In this document: positions 37,157 to 45,696 of the stretch, one piece after another
Layout: every line of letters starts with the position of its first letter
Numbering within the stretch: position 1 is the first letter of the stretch
DNA from: an uncultured Alphaproteobacteria bacterium
GTDB lineage: Bacteria > Pseudomonadota > Alphaproteobacteria > RF32 > CAG-239
Assembly (NCBI GenBank): GCA_934270475.1
Contig: CAKQPS010000001.1
Coordinates: 62,001 to 126,000 of the forward strand
DNA length: 64,000 bases
Direction: 5' to 3'
Program-made: the position numbers and the translations under genes
The notes under the pieces: generated by a model
The model's database searches: none
What the model was told of the DNA's origin: nothing
The model's input: only the letters and a program-made list of their open reading frames with translations

Positions 37157-37212
37157 TTTTTCCTCTAAAATTTTTCTTACACTAAAGCACAATTCTATAA
37201 TAAATGCAAATC

Positions 37213-37248
37213 AAAATACGCTGCATACATTTAAATACAGCGTATTTT
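37213..37248 (-). terminator. Hairpin between mnmE and mnmG
   Basis: Perfect 11-bp inverted repeat AAAATACGCTG / CAGCGTATTTT with a 14-nt loop in the 124-bp gap between mnmE and mnmG. The right arm overlaps a copy of the 13-bp TTTAAATACAVYG motif, and a second copy follows at 37261-37273. It could be an attenuator/terminator or a protein site. Confidence 0.55.
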
Positions 37249-37280
37249 TATACATAAAATTTTAAATACAGCGTGTTTTG

Positions 37281-38624
37281 TTATTTACCAATACAAAAAC
37301 TACTGAATATTTTATCAAGAATCTCATCTACTTCGACCTGACCAGTAATTTTTCCTATTGCCCGACAGGCTAAACGAATATCTTCGGCAGACAACTCTAT
37401 TTCTTTTTGCAAATTAAAACGCTCTAAATTTTCCAAACATTCTAGAAGCGATTCTTTATAACGCTGACGGGTTATCAGCTGAGCCGAGCTTTTTTCATAC
37501 ATATTTTGGAAGGTTTCATAAATTTTATCAGTAATCGCATTTATGTTTTTATTTTCTTTAGCCGAAATTAAAATACAACCTTCAGCCTGCAACTTTTTTT
37601 GCTGTTCCGGTGATATTTTATCCATTTTATTAGCAATTAAAGCATACGGCACTTTTACTGTCTTTACATATTCAGCAAAAATTGCCGAAGCGTCTTTTTC
37701 TGCATCAAACATAAACAAACAAAAATCAGCTTCTGCAATTTTATCTTTTGCAAGCTTGATGCCTATTTGCTCAATTTCATCATCAGATTCACGCAGTCCG
37801 GCTGTGTCAGAAAAAATTACCGGAAAACCTTTTAAGTCAACATAAGCTTCTATGACGTCGCGCGTGGTTCCGGCAATATCCGAAACTATTGCGATATTCC
37901 TTTTGACAATCGCATTTATAAGGCTTGACTTTCCGGCATTGGTCGGTCCGGCGATAACCACCTTAAACCCCTCGCGCAGACGCTCTTCAACATTATTTTG
38001 CTGCAAATGCGTTTTAATTTCTTTTGCCACTTTAAATACACCGTTTTCAATTTTTTGCACAGTATCTTGCGGGATATTCTCATCAGGAAAATCGATATAA
38101 GCTTCAATATAAGAAAGGACACCAACCAAACGTGTGCGCCAATCATTATACAAATCAAACAAAGTTCCGCCCATTTGCTGCAAGGCAACCTTCTGCTGCA
38201 AAGCGGTTTCGGCGTCTATCAAATCTGCCAAGCCATCGGCTTCCGTCAAATCCATTTTACCGTTATAAAATGAGCGGCGGGAAAACTCCCCTGGTTCTGC
38301 TAAACGAAAGTTAGGCAAGTTAGAAAGAGCTTCCAAAAAACTGCGGATAACAGCTTTTGAGCCATGACAGTTTATCTCTACGGTATCTTCACCGGTAAAC
38401 GATGCCGGAGTTTTGAAAGCAACAAGCAATGAATTGTCTAATGTTTCACGTGAAACAGGATTATAAAATTTAGTCAAATACATTTTGCGGCTGACAATTT
38501 TTGCAGCATCTAAATCCGTCATTTTTGAAATAATCTCAAAAGCGCTTGTTCCGGAAACACGAATCACCGCAACACCGGATTTACCAAAAACCGTAGATAA
38601 AGCATAAATAGTTTTGTTGTCCAT
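37281..38624 (-). CDS. mnmE: tRNA modification GTPase MnmE
   Basis: 447 aa. N-terminal folate-binding domain (DTIYALSTVFGKSGVAVIRVSG type), helical domain, inserted G domain (GPTNAGKSSLINAI, DIAGTTRDVIE, DTAGLRE, ANKMD) and the C-terminal CIGK with the conserved Cys. Works with MnmG on tRNA wobble uridine. The frame contains parS site 3 as VSRET. First gene of the leftward block. Confidence 0.96.
   Translation of the reverse strand: MDNKTIYALSTVFGKSGVAVIRVSGTSAFEIISKMTDLDAAKIVSRKMYLTKFYNPVSRETLDNSLLVAFKTPASFTGEDTVEINCHGSKAVIRSFLEALSNLPNFRLAEPGEFSRRSFYNGKMDLTEADGLADLIDAETALQQKVALQQMGGTLFDLYNDWRTRLVGVLSYIEAYIDFPDENIPQDTVQKIENGVFKVAKEIKTHLQQNNVEERLREGFKVVIAGPTNAGKSSLINAIVKRNIAIVSDIAGTTRDVIEAYVDLKGFPVIFSDTAGLRESDDEIEQIGIKLAKDKIAEADFCLFMFDAEKDASAIFAEYVKTVKVPYALIANKMDKISPEQQKKLQAEGCILISAKENKNINAITDKIYETFQNMYEKSSAQLITRQRYKESLLECLENLERFNLQKEIELSAEDIRLACRAIGKITGQVEVDEILDKIFSSFCIGK
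38442..38457. promoter_or_regulatory. parS: parS site 3
   Basis: Perfect TGTTTCACGTGAAACA inside mnmE, in-frame as VSRET. The three sites span 4.1 kb, directly upstream of parA and parB. Confidence 0.92.
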
Positions 38625-38764
38625 TTTTGTTTCCTTTACCGCAAATGTAAATTAACCGTCATTTTTTGACCGTACAGAGCAATTAAGATTCCGCTTGATA
38701 GTTTTATCATTTTTTATTAAATACCCATCTCAAAATGCATTTGGCAAAGACAAATTTTTTGGCA

Positions 38765-40702
38765 TTATCGTCCGCCACGCGTCTGCCGCACACTCTGCAC
38801 CGCAGAATTTTGCACTGCGCTCTGTCTAATCGTCTGCTGGCATTTTTGCATATCTGCTGCCGGAATGTCTTTTAGTTTTGCCAAACCCTTAAAATCTGTC
38901 GGTACGGCGCCAAGCATTTTGCGGTTAGTTTTAACACAGGCAACATATAATTTCAAGGCTTGTTCTTTGGTCAATGAATTTTTAAACATAACCGGACGAT
39001 TTTTATTAGTCGGCTCTTGCAATAACTTTACATATACATCGTATTGAGCGTCTTTGCCCATTTGCACTTTATCTTTGGCAGTGTAGCGGATTTTACTTTC
39101 TTTAATACTGAATGAATATTCATCTTCATTGTTAGCCAATTCTTTGTATCCGTCAAACTTTTTCCAATAAGCCTCAATATCCTTGCTCCATTCTGTCGGC
39201 TGACGCGGCTTAGGCTGCGGTGCTGGCGCATTAGGAGCAGGAGTACGCTCTTCTGCCAGCTCGGAAATTTCCATACCATTAACTTTTGTCACAAGTTTAG
39301 ATTTTTTCAGATTGCTGCGCATTAAAGATTTTGCTTCTTCCACCAATGCCGGATTTATAACGCCGCGGCTTTGGTCGCGATTAAATTCTGCCAAACGCCG
39401 AGTCAAAATCTGCCGACACGGCTCAATAATTTTGGTCAAATTATCGCTGTTTATATTAACTTCCATTGAATTATCAATCAGCGGAGCCAAGCTTTTTTCT
39501 TCCAGCTGCTTTGTTTGCGGATTATAAATCCGGTAATGAAACAGCAATGAACGGCGTTTGAAAAACTCTTTGCGGTCGTTATCCGGCTCGGCGCTGAGCG
39601 GTATTTTTTCCATTTCCAGCTTCATATTATCAACAAACTGTTTGTCATCATAGCTTTTGCGATGATTAACAGCAAAAGATTTAAAAGCGGCTTTTAATAA
39701 ATTTTTCGGCTCCTGTACATATTCAAAACGCTTTGTTTCTGGTATATTCCGCAATTCGGCAAGCAAATAACTAGATTCCGCGTCAAACATACTAAAATCT
39801 TTGGGATTGCCTTTTTGCAAATAAGTATTTGTTGCGTTAATTACCTGCGATAAATATGCACTGCGTTCATCTTCCACCTGCAGCCGATAATTATCTTCTA
39901 CCGATAATCTTTTTGCGCCTTTTTTCAAACAATATCCAGCTTGCAAAACCGTATTTTTAACATGCGTCAACTCATGTTTAAACAATAAAAGCTGTTTTTC
40001 AACCTTAACCCGTTCATTTAAATAAATTTTATATAAACTTCTCTCTTTAGGGTTGGGGAAAATCTGTTCAAGCGGACGGCGATGGTTTATTCTCCGCTCA
40101 TTATCGGCATGAGCAATAAGCCTTTGCAAAGTGCTGTAATCAGCAGGCGAAAAGGTAAAGTGATTGCGGACAAAGCGCACTCTTTTTTCAATAACATTTA
40201 CTGAGGCGCGGCGCAGGTTAAAATCTTTTATCTCGTATTCTTGCTTGGCTGTATTATAATAAACATCGTAGACTTTATCTTCCGGCACAATGCTGAAACC
40301 TAAATTTTTAACCAATGGCGGAATTTCGGCATCATCAATATGATTGTCAAAATGTATTGTATCCGGTTTTGAAGCAACATCAGCCGGAAAGTTATTGTCT
40401 TTAAGATTATTTTTATATTGTTCCGGTCTTTTTACAAAATCAAAGTGATTGATTTCTTTTTGCAAAAAACTAGTGTTTTCGCTGTCTACCTGTAAAAAAA
40501 ATTCATGTTCCAAAGGGCTTGAATAGACACCTGATGAAACAAAATTATTAAACTTAATAAAGAATTCGTGATAGCTCAAACTCTCGCTCAGCTGCTCATA
40601 TAACCGCATTTTTCGGCTTTTTTCAGCCACGTTGCTATAATCAAGCGACACTGCAATAACATGATTATCTGCCGTTGAAAGTAATAAAGTTTCTTTAGCC
40701 AT
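38765..40702 (-). CDS. Hypothetical protein with HExxH zincin-like motif
   Basis: 645 aa, soluble, no signal peptide. Residues 243-247 are HELTH within LLLFKHELTHVKNTVLQ, followed 30 residues later by SVEDNYRLQVEDERSAYLSQ, where a Glu could be the third zinc ligand, as in gluzincin metallopeptidases. The rest is charged and helical; the C terminus holds a Pro-rich linker (PAPNAPAPQPKPRQPTEW) and then a small domain with SIKESKIRYTAKDK. No known family is recognised. It is monocistronic between mnmE and a Cys-rich gene. Both cytoplasmic peptidase and secreted effector are possible. Confidence 0.7.
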   Translation of the reverse strand: MAKETLLLSTADNHVIAVSLDYSNVAEKSRKMRLYEQLSESLSYHEFFIKFNNFVSSGVYSSPLEHEFFLQVDSENTSFLQKEINHFDFVKRPEQYKNNLKDNNFPADVASKPDTIHFDNHIDDAEIPPLVKNLGFSIVPEDKVYDVYYNTAKQEYEIKDFNLRRASVNVIEKRVRFVRNHFTFSPADYSTLQRLIAHADNERRINHRRPLEQIFPNPKERSLYKIYLNERVKVEKQLLLFKHELTHVKNTVLQAGYCLKKGAKRLSVEDNYRLQVEDERSAYLSQVINATNTYLQKGNPKDFSMFDAESSYLLAELRNIPETKRFEYVQEPKNLLKAAFKSFAVNHRKSYDDKQFVDNMKLEMEKIPLSAEPDNDRKEFFKRRSLLFHYRIYNPQTKQLEEKSLAPLIDNSMEVNINSDNLTKIIEPCRQILTRRLAEFNRDQSRGVINPALVEEAKSLMRSNLKKSKLVTKVNGMEISELAEERTPAPNAPAPQPKPRQPTEWSKDIEAYWKKFDGYKELANNEDEYSFSIKESKIRYTAKDKVQMGKDAQYDVYVKLLQEPTNKNRPVMFKNSLTKEQALKLYVACVKTNRKMLGAVPTDFKGLAKLKDIPAADMQKCQQTIRQSAVQNSAVQSVRQTRGGR

Positions 40703-40762
40703 TACCGTTCCTTTTGTTGATTTGGTTTAATTTAGCATAAATTTGACAAAAAATCAACAGAA

Positions 40763-41329
40763 TTAAGCATTAACATTCTCGCGTCCAGACACAACTTTTT
40801 GCAGAGATTTTTGATATTCTTGATAATGCAAATCAAGCTCTCGACGAATATTGCGCAGCAAAGAATCGTCTTTAGGAGCCTTATCTATAGCCTGCAACAA
40901 AGAAAGTCCGCCTTTGCTTTTCAACACCGACAACATCATACTGCGCTCGGTATTGTCCAAAACCATAAACAGATTGATAACCAAATTTTTCAAATAGGTA
41001 TTTCCTTCCAAAGGTGGTCTATCTCCGTATTTATCTGTCAAAAAAGCCGCAAATTTTTGGCGCAGCGCTTCTTCTTCACGATGCTTTCCTAATTCAATCT
41101 CGTTATGCTTAATAACAGCATTTTGCCACATCTGAATGCGATTATCCAAAGTTAGCCCCAATGATTTATATGATGCCATTCTTTGTTCTGGATTCAAACA
41201 ATCTTCACATTTTTGGGGCAATGACGCAACTTGTTGTAAAGAACGTTTAAACAACTCGCAAAAAGTATTATTAGCCTTCAAAAAAGGACAATATTCCGGA
41301 CATTTCTTATTAACTTCATTTTCAGACAT
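40763..41329 (-). CDS. Hypothetical protein with N-terminal Cys cluster
   Basis: 188 aa. The first 45 residues hold five Cys (KKCPEYCPFLKANNTFC...CEDCLNP), a likely zinc- or iron-sulfur-binding knuckle; the rest is helical and charged with no membrane segment. AAGGAGA precedes the ATG. Flanked by the zincin-like gene downstream and a strong terminator of typA upstream. No family recognised. Confidence 0.7.
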   Translation of the reverse strand: MSENEVNKKCPEYCPFLKANNTFCELFKRSLQQVASLPQKCEDCLNPEQRMASYKSLGLTLDNRIQMWQNAVIKHNEIELGKHREEEALRQKFAAFLTDKYGDRPPLEGNTYLKNLVINLFMVLDNTERSMMLSVLKSKGGLSLLQAIDKAPKDDSLLRNIRRELDLHYQEYQKSLQKVVSGRENVNA

Positions 41330-41381
41330 GATATGGCTTCTCCTTTGCTAAAGATTAACGCAAAAAAGCTTAAATTTCAAT

Positions 41382-41410
41382 AAATAAAGCGCCTTTAGGG
41401 CGCTTTATTT
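41382..41410 (-). terminator. Terminator of typA
   Basis: Perfect 12-bp stem AAATAAAGCGCC / GGCGCTTTATTT with a 5-nt loop, directly after the typA stop. Confidence 0.85.
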
Positions 41411-43234
41411 TTATTCTGCTGTTTCCGGTTTTGCACGTTTGCGGGCAATCGGGTCAAGAATACGTTTTCTCAAACGCAGAGACTTAGGCGTAACTTCCAA
41501 AAGTTCATCAGACTGAATATATGCCAAAGCCTGCTCCAAACTCAATTTACGCGGCGGAATAAGGTCAATAGCCTCATCTTTACCGGCAGCGCGGATATTG
41601 GTCAGCTGCTTAGATTTTGTCGGGTTAACTTCAATATCGTTGTATTTGGTGTGTTCGCCGATAATCATGCCGACATAAACCGGACTGTTATGTTCAACAA
41701 ACATCGGTCCGCGGTCTTGCAGTTTCCACAAAGAATAAGCAATCGCCTGACCGTTTTCGCTGGAAATCATCACACCGTTGCGGCGGTCTTCAATTTCGCC
41801 TTTATACGGCTCAAAAGCATAGAAAATACGGTTCATCACACCAGTACCGCGGGTGTCAGTCAAAAATTCGGAATGATAGCCGATTAAGCCGCGGGAAGGA
41901 GCGTGGAAAATCAAACGAACTTTATTACCGACTTGAGATGGAATCATCTCAACCAATTCGGCGCGGCGTTTGCTTAATTTTTCGACAACAGTGCCGGAAA
42001 ATTCTTCATCAACATCAACCACAACTTCTTCAACCGGCTCCAAAAGCTGACCATTTTCATCACGTTTCATTATAACGCGCGGACGGGAAATAGAAAGCTC
42101 AAAGCCTTCGCGGCGCATAGTTTCAATCAAAACGCCCAGCTGCAGTTCACCGCGTCCGGCAACCTCGAAAGTATCAGAGTTATCGGTGCGGGAAATTTTC
42201 AAAGCAATATTGCCTTCAGCTTCTTTTTCCAAACGCGCCCAAATCACACGTGAAGTAACTTTGTCGCCTTCTTTGCCTGCCAACGGAGAATCGTTTACAG
42301 AGAAAGTCATAGCCAATGTCGGCGGGTCAATCGGCTGAGCTTTGATATAGTCTTTAATATCTACTTCAGGTGCGCAGATAGTATCGGCAACCGTGCCTTT
42401 AACAATACCGGCAACAGCCACAATATCACCGGCGTGAGCCGAATCCAAAGCCACGCGGTCCAAACCTTTATAAGCCATAATTTTGGTAATTTTAGCGCGT
42501 TCAACTTCGCCGTGCTCGTTAATAACTTTTACAGCATCGTTTACTTTTACGCTGCCGCTTTGAATTTTACCAGTCAAAATACGACCAACGAATTTATCGG
42601 ATTCCAAAGTTGTTGCCAACATTCTGAAAGGTTTATCAGGCTCGCATACCGGCTCGCTGACATAAGACAAAATGGTTTCAAACAGCGGAGTCAAATCTTT
42701 ATGTTCATCTGCCAAATCACGCACAGCCCAGCCGTTACGACCGGAAGCATACAAAATAGGGAAGTCCAGCTGCTCATCATTGGCGTTCAAGCTGACAAAC
42801 AAATCAAAGATTTCATTCAAAACTTCGTCCGGACGAGCATCAGGCTTATCGGCTTTGTTAATAACCACAATCGGTTTTAAGCCGATTTTCAGAGCTTTAC
42901 CCAAAACGAACTTGGTTTGCGGCATTGGTCCTTCAGAAGCATCAACCAGCAAAACCACACCGTCAACCATGGATAAAATACGTTCTACTTCACCGCCGAA
43001 GTCAGCGTGCCCCGGGGTGTCAACAATGTTTATATGAGTACCGTGCCAATCAACAGAAGTGCATTTAGAAAGAATAGTAATACCTCTTTCACGCTCCAAT
43101 GCGTTACTATCCATAGCGCAGTCGGCTACTTTTTGATTATCGCGGAATGTACCGCTTTGGCGCAACAGCCCGTCAACCAATGTGGTTTTGCCGTGGTCAA
43201 CGTGGGCAATGATGGCAATGTTTCTCATACTCAT
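41411..43234 (-). CDS. typA: Ribosome-associated GTPase TypA/BipA
   Basis: 607 aa, translation-factor GTPase: AHVDHGKTTLVDGLL, DTPGHADFGGEVERIL, NKADKPDARP, then EF-G-like domains with GRGELQLGVLIETMRREGFELSISRP and the BipA-specific C terminus (MISSENGQAIAYSLWKLQDRGPMFV). Acts on ribosome assembly and stress or cold growth. Monocistronic, with its own terminator. Confidence 0.97.
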   Translation of the reverse strand: MSMRNIAIIAHVDHGKTTLVDGLLRQSGTFRDNQKVADCAMDSNALERERGITILSKCTSVDWHGTHINIVDTPGHADFGGEVERILSMVDGVVLLVDASEGPMPQTKFVLGKALKIGLKPIVVINKADKPDARPDEVLNEIFDLFVSLNANDEQLDFPILYASGRNGWAVRDLADEHKDLTPLFETILSYVSEPVCEPDKPFRMLATTLESDKFVGRILTGKIQSGSVKVNDAVKVINEHGEVERAKITKIMAYKGLDRVALDSAHAGDIVAVAGIVKGTVADTICAPEVDIKDYIKAQPIDPPTLAMTFSVNDSPLAGKEGDKVTSRVIWARLEKEAEGNIALKISRTDNSDTFEVAGRGELQLGVLIETMRREGFELSISRPRVIMKRDENGQLLEPVEEVVVDVDEEFSGTVVEKLSKRRAELVEMIPSQVGNKVRLIFHAPSRGLIGYHSEFLTDTRGTGVMNRIFYAFEPYKGEIEDRRNGVMISSENGQAIAYSLWKLQDRGPMFVEHNSPVYVGMIIGEHTKYNDIEVNPTKSKQLTNIRAAGKDEAIDLIPPRKLSLEQALAYIQSDELLEVTPKSLRLRKRILDPIARKRAKPETAE

Positions 43235-43265
43235 TATTAAAATTTCCTTTTTCTTAAATCTCTAC

Positions 43266-43298
43266 AAAAAAGCTGCGCGGAAAACACTATCCACGCGC
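43266..43298 (-). terminator. Terminator of trkA
   Basis: Minus strand GCGCGTGG / CCGCGC stem with one bulge, then AGCTTTTTTG; lies between trkA and typA. Confidence 0.6.
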
Positions 43299-43366
43299 TT
43301 AAAGTTACCTGACAATAACGCATTTTTTTTAAATTTCAAGAGTTTTTACGCTTTAATTTTAGATAT

Positions 43367-44737
43367 TTAACGATAAAAAATACGTTCAACGTCTTTAATT
43401 TCCGCCGGAGAAACATACACAATCAGCTTATCATCTTCCTGCAATTTATATTTGTCCGGATTATAAATAAAATTTTCACCGTTTTTAACAGCTAAAACCG
43501 CGCTATTTTCCGGCATACCCAGCTCAGTAATGGACTGTCCGGCGTTTACGCTGTCGGCACCGAGGCGGATTTCCCAAATTTCACCCATTTCCCGCCCCAA
43601 AGCATAGGCTTCGTTAATGCGGGCGCGGCGCAAATATTGCAGAATACCGGAAATGGTAATAACCGAGCGGTCAATAATCGTATTGTTGCGGATATTGGTC
43701 GCCAACAAATTATATTCTTTGGAATTTATTAAAGAAACCGCCTGCGTGTCTTTGTTTTTTGACGCTAGCAAAGATATAAGCAAATTATCTTTATCTTTTT
43801 CGGTTACGGAAATACTGATGTCAGACGATGCAAAACCAGCGTCTTCTAAGATACTGTCGCTCATCATTTCTCCGGCGATAACCGAGGCTTTATTAAGCTT
43901 TTCCGCTAATTTATGCGCTTTTTCAAGGTCATTTTCCACAATGCTGCAGCTTATTACATTGTCATCATTTTCCAATTGCGACGCTAAATAATAAGAAATA
44001 GCATTCGCGCCGAAAATAACCGCTTTTTCATACGGATTATGGTCAACGCCGAATAAACGCATTACTTCCATATTGCACTCGGGCGGGCAGGCGATATAAA
44101 TCAAATCATTGCGCTGCAGATATATTTCTTCTTTGCCGACCAAAATACGGTGGTTGCCGCGCAAAATCATTACCACCGCCGCTGATAATTCGGCTAATTT
44201 ATTGTTAATATGGCTAAGCGAAAACTTCATAAACGGAATATCCGTGTCTTTTTGGCGGAAACTGAAAATATTTACGGCTTCGTTCAAAAATTGATAAACC
44301 GCCATACTCCCTGGAAGCTTAAACAATCCCAGCAAAAACTTGGCTATTTCAATATCCGGCGTAATCACCAAATCAACCGGTAGGCTTTTTTCATTATAAA
44401 GCTTGTTCCACAGCGGATTTAGAAAATATTGCGAATCAACGCGGGCGATTTTGCGCGGCACGCCAAACAAAGTATAGGCAACCTGACACGCTACCAAATT
44501 AACTTCGTCATTTTCGGTTACGGCAATCATCATATCGGCTTTTTTCATACCGACAGCCTCTTGGATATCCGGATTTGATATAGTCCCGACTACCGGCTGC
44601 ACGTCATATTCTTTGGAAATTTCATCTAATTTAGCAGCATCAGGATCAACAACCACAATATCATTATTGCCCATGCTCAAATATCCGACTAAACTTTTTC
44701 CAACTCCGGAAGCTCCGCCGATTACAATTTTCATCAC
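43367..44737 (-). CDS. trkA: Trk potassium uptake regulator TrkA
   Basis: 456 aa with two copies of the RCK unit: NAD-binding Rossmann halves (KIVIGGASGVGKSLVGYLS...VVVDPD and KAVIFGANAISYYLASQL), each followed by a TrkA-C regulatory domain. It gates a TrkH/TrkG potassium channel at the inner membrane; no trkH is nearby. Its start overlaps dusB by four bases. In many alphaproteobacteria ntrB-ntrC-ntrY-ntrX lie between dusB and trkA; they are absent here. Confidence 0.93.
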   Translation of the reverse strand: MMKIVIGGASGVGKSLVGYLSMGNNDIVVVDPDAAKLDEISKEYDVQPVVGTISNPDIQEAVGMKKADMMIAVTENDEVNLVACQVAYTLFGVPRKIARVDSQYFLNPLWNKLYNEKSLPVDLVITPDIEIAKFLLGLFKLPGSMAVYQFLNEAVNIFSFRQKDTDIPFMKFSLSHINNKLAELSAAVVMILRGNHRILVGKEEIYLQRNDLIYIACPPECNMEVMRLFGVDHNPYEKAVIFGANAISYYLASQLENDDNVISCSIVENDLEKAHKLAEKLNKASVIAGEMMSDSILEDAGFASSDISISVTEKDKDNLLISLLASKNKDTQAVSLINSKEYNLLATNIRNNTIIDRSVITISGILQYLRRARINEAYALGREMGEIWEIRLGADSVNAGQSITELGMPENSAVLAVKNGENFIYNPDKYKLQEDDKLIVYVSPAEIKDVERIFYR

Positions 44738-45693
44738 ATTAACTCCGCAAAATAGTCATTTATTAACTTTTCAGCCGCAGTAAATTCTGTCAGCTTGGTA
44801 TATTGCTCACGAAACTTTTTTGCCTCATACAAACTGCGCACATACCAGCCGACATGTTTGCGAGACACGGCAATACCGGCTTTTTCGCCATAATATTCCA
44901 TAAGCAGGCGCAAATGATTTAATAACATTGTCTTGATTTGCAATAGGGTAGGCTCTGCCGGCAGCGCGCCGTTTTGCAAATATTCATGCGTTTGATTTAG
45001 CAGCCACGGGTTGCCCAGCACCGCACGACCTATCATCACGCCGTCAACCCCGCTTTCTTCCATACGCTGTTGGGCTTTTTGCGGAGAATCTATATCTCCG
45101 TTGCCGATAACCGGAATTTTAACGCTTTCTTTGACGGCTTTTATAATATTCCAATCCGCTTCACCGCTGTAGCCCTGCGCCCGTGTGCGACCATGCACCG
45201 TTATATATGAGGCACCGCTTTCCTCGCACATTTTAGCAAACTCAACAGCGTTTATATGCTCGTTATCCCAGCCTTTGCGAAACTTGACGCTAACCGTTAA
45301 CGGCGTGGCTTTTACCACCGCTTCAATAATTTTAGCAGCGCGGGGCAAATCTTTCATCAACGCCGAACCGGACTCATTATTGACGATTTTTTTGACCGGA
45401 CAGCCCATATTTATATCCAGCGAGCGGGCGCCCAAATCCGCCACCAATTTTGCAGCTTCGGCAAATAAACCGGCGTCATTGCCCACCAGCTGCACCACAA
45501 CCGGATATTTTTCAGCGCGGACATCGGCAATTTGCCAACTTTTGGGATTTTTACGCTGTAAAGCATTTATTGCCGCCATTTCAGCATACATATTGCCCTT
45601 GCCGCAGGCAGTTATAACCTGTCGGAACGGTCGATCGGTAACTCCTGCCATCGGCGCCAAAAACACCGGACTGTCAAATCCGCCAAAAGCCAT
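44734..45693 (-). CDS. dusB: tRNA dihydrouridine synthase DusB
   Basis: 319-aa flavoenzyme: PVFLAPMAGVTDRPFR, DINMGCPVKKIVNNESGSALM with the catalytic Cys, HGRTRAQGYSGEADW, PVIGNGDI and GVMIGRAVLGNPWL. Reduces uridine in the tRNA D loop. Known as nifR3 in alphaproteobacteria. Three bases after the coiled-coil gene and overlapping trkA, so one operon. Confidence 0.95.
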   Translation of the reverse strand: MAFGGFDSPVFLAPMAGVTDRPFRQVITACGKGNMYAEMAAINALQRKNPKSWQIADVRAEKYPVVVQLVGNDAGLFAEAAKLVADLGARSLDINMGCPVKKIVNNESGSALMKDLPRAAKIIEAVVKATPLTVSVKFRKGWDNEHINAVEFAKMCEESGASYITVHGRTRAQGYSGEADWNIIKAVKESVKIPVIGNGDIDSPQKAQQRMEESGVDGVMIGRAVLGNPWLLNQTHEYLQNGALPAEPTLLQIKTMLLNHLRLLMEYYGEKAGIAVSRKHVGWYVRSLYEAKKFREQYTKLTEFTAAEKLINDYFAELM

Positions 45694-45696
45694 CTG

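Larger units (their letters stand above)
32863..38043 (+). repeat. Cluster of 13-bp motif TTTAAATACAVYG
   Basis: Eight copies, all in the same orientation: 32863, 34011, 34785, 35489, 35762, 37230, 37261 and 38031 (start positions). Two more lie at 51233 and 52902. Most continue as TTTTCAA. Six of the eight lie in genes (parB, rsmG, PHP, mnmG twice, mnmE) and two in the mnmE-mnmG gap. On the coding strand each genic copy reads GTA TTT AAA (Val-Phe-Lys). The sequence is far too long and frequent for chance by my rough estimate (under one copy of TTTAAATACA expected in the window). Confidence 0.75.

Noticed and set aside
42246..42257. Another CACGTG palindrome inside typA as a parS site
   Set aside because: TCACACGTGAAG shares only the core with parS; the outer bases differ.
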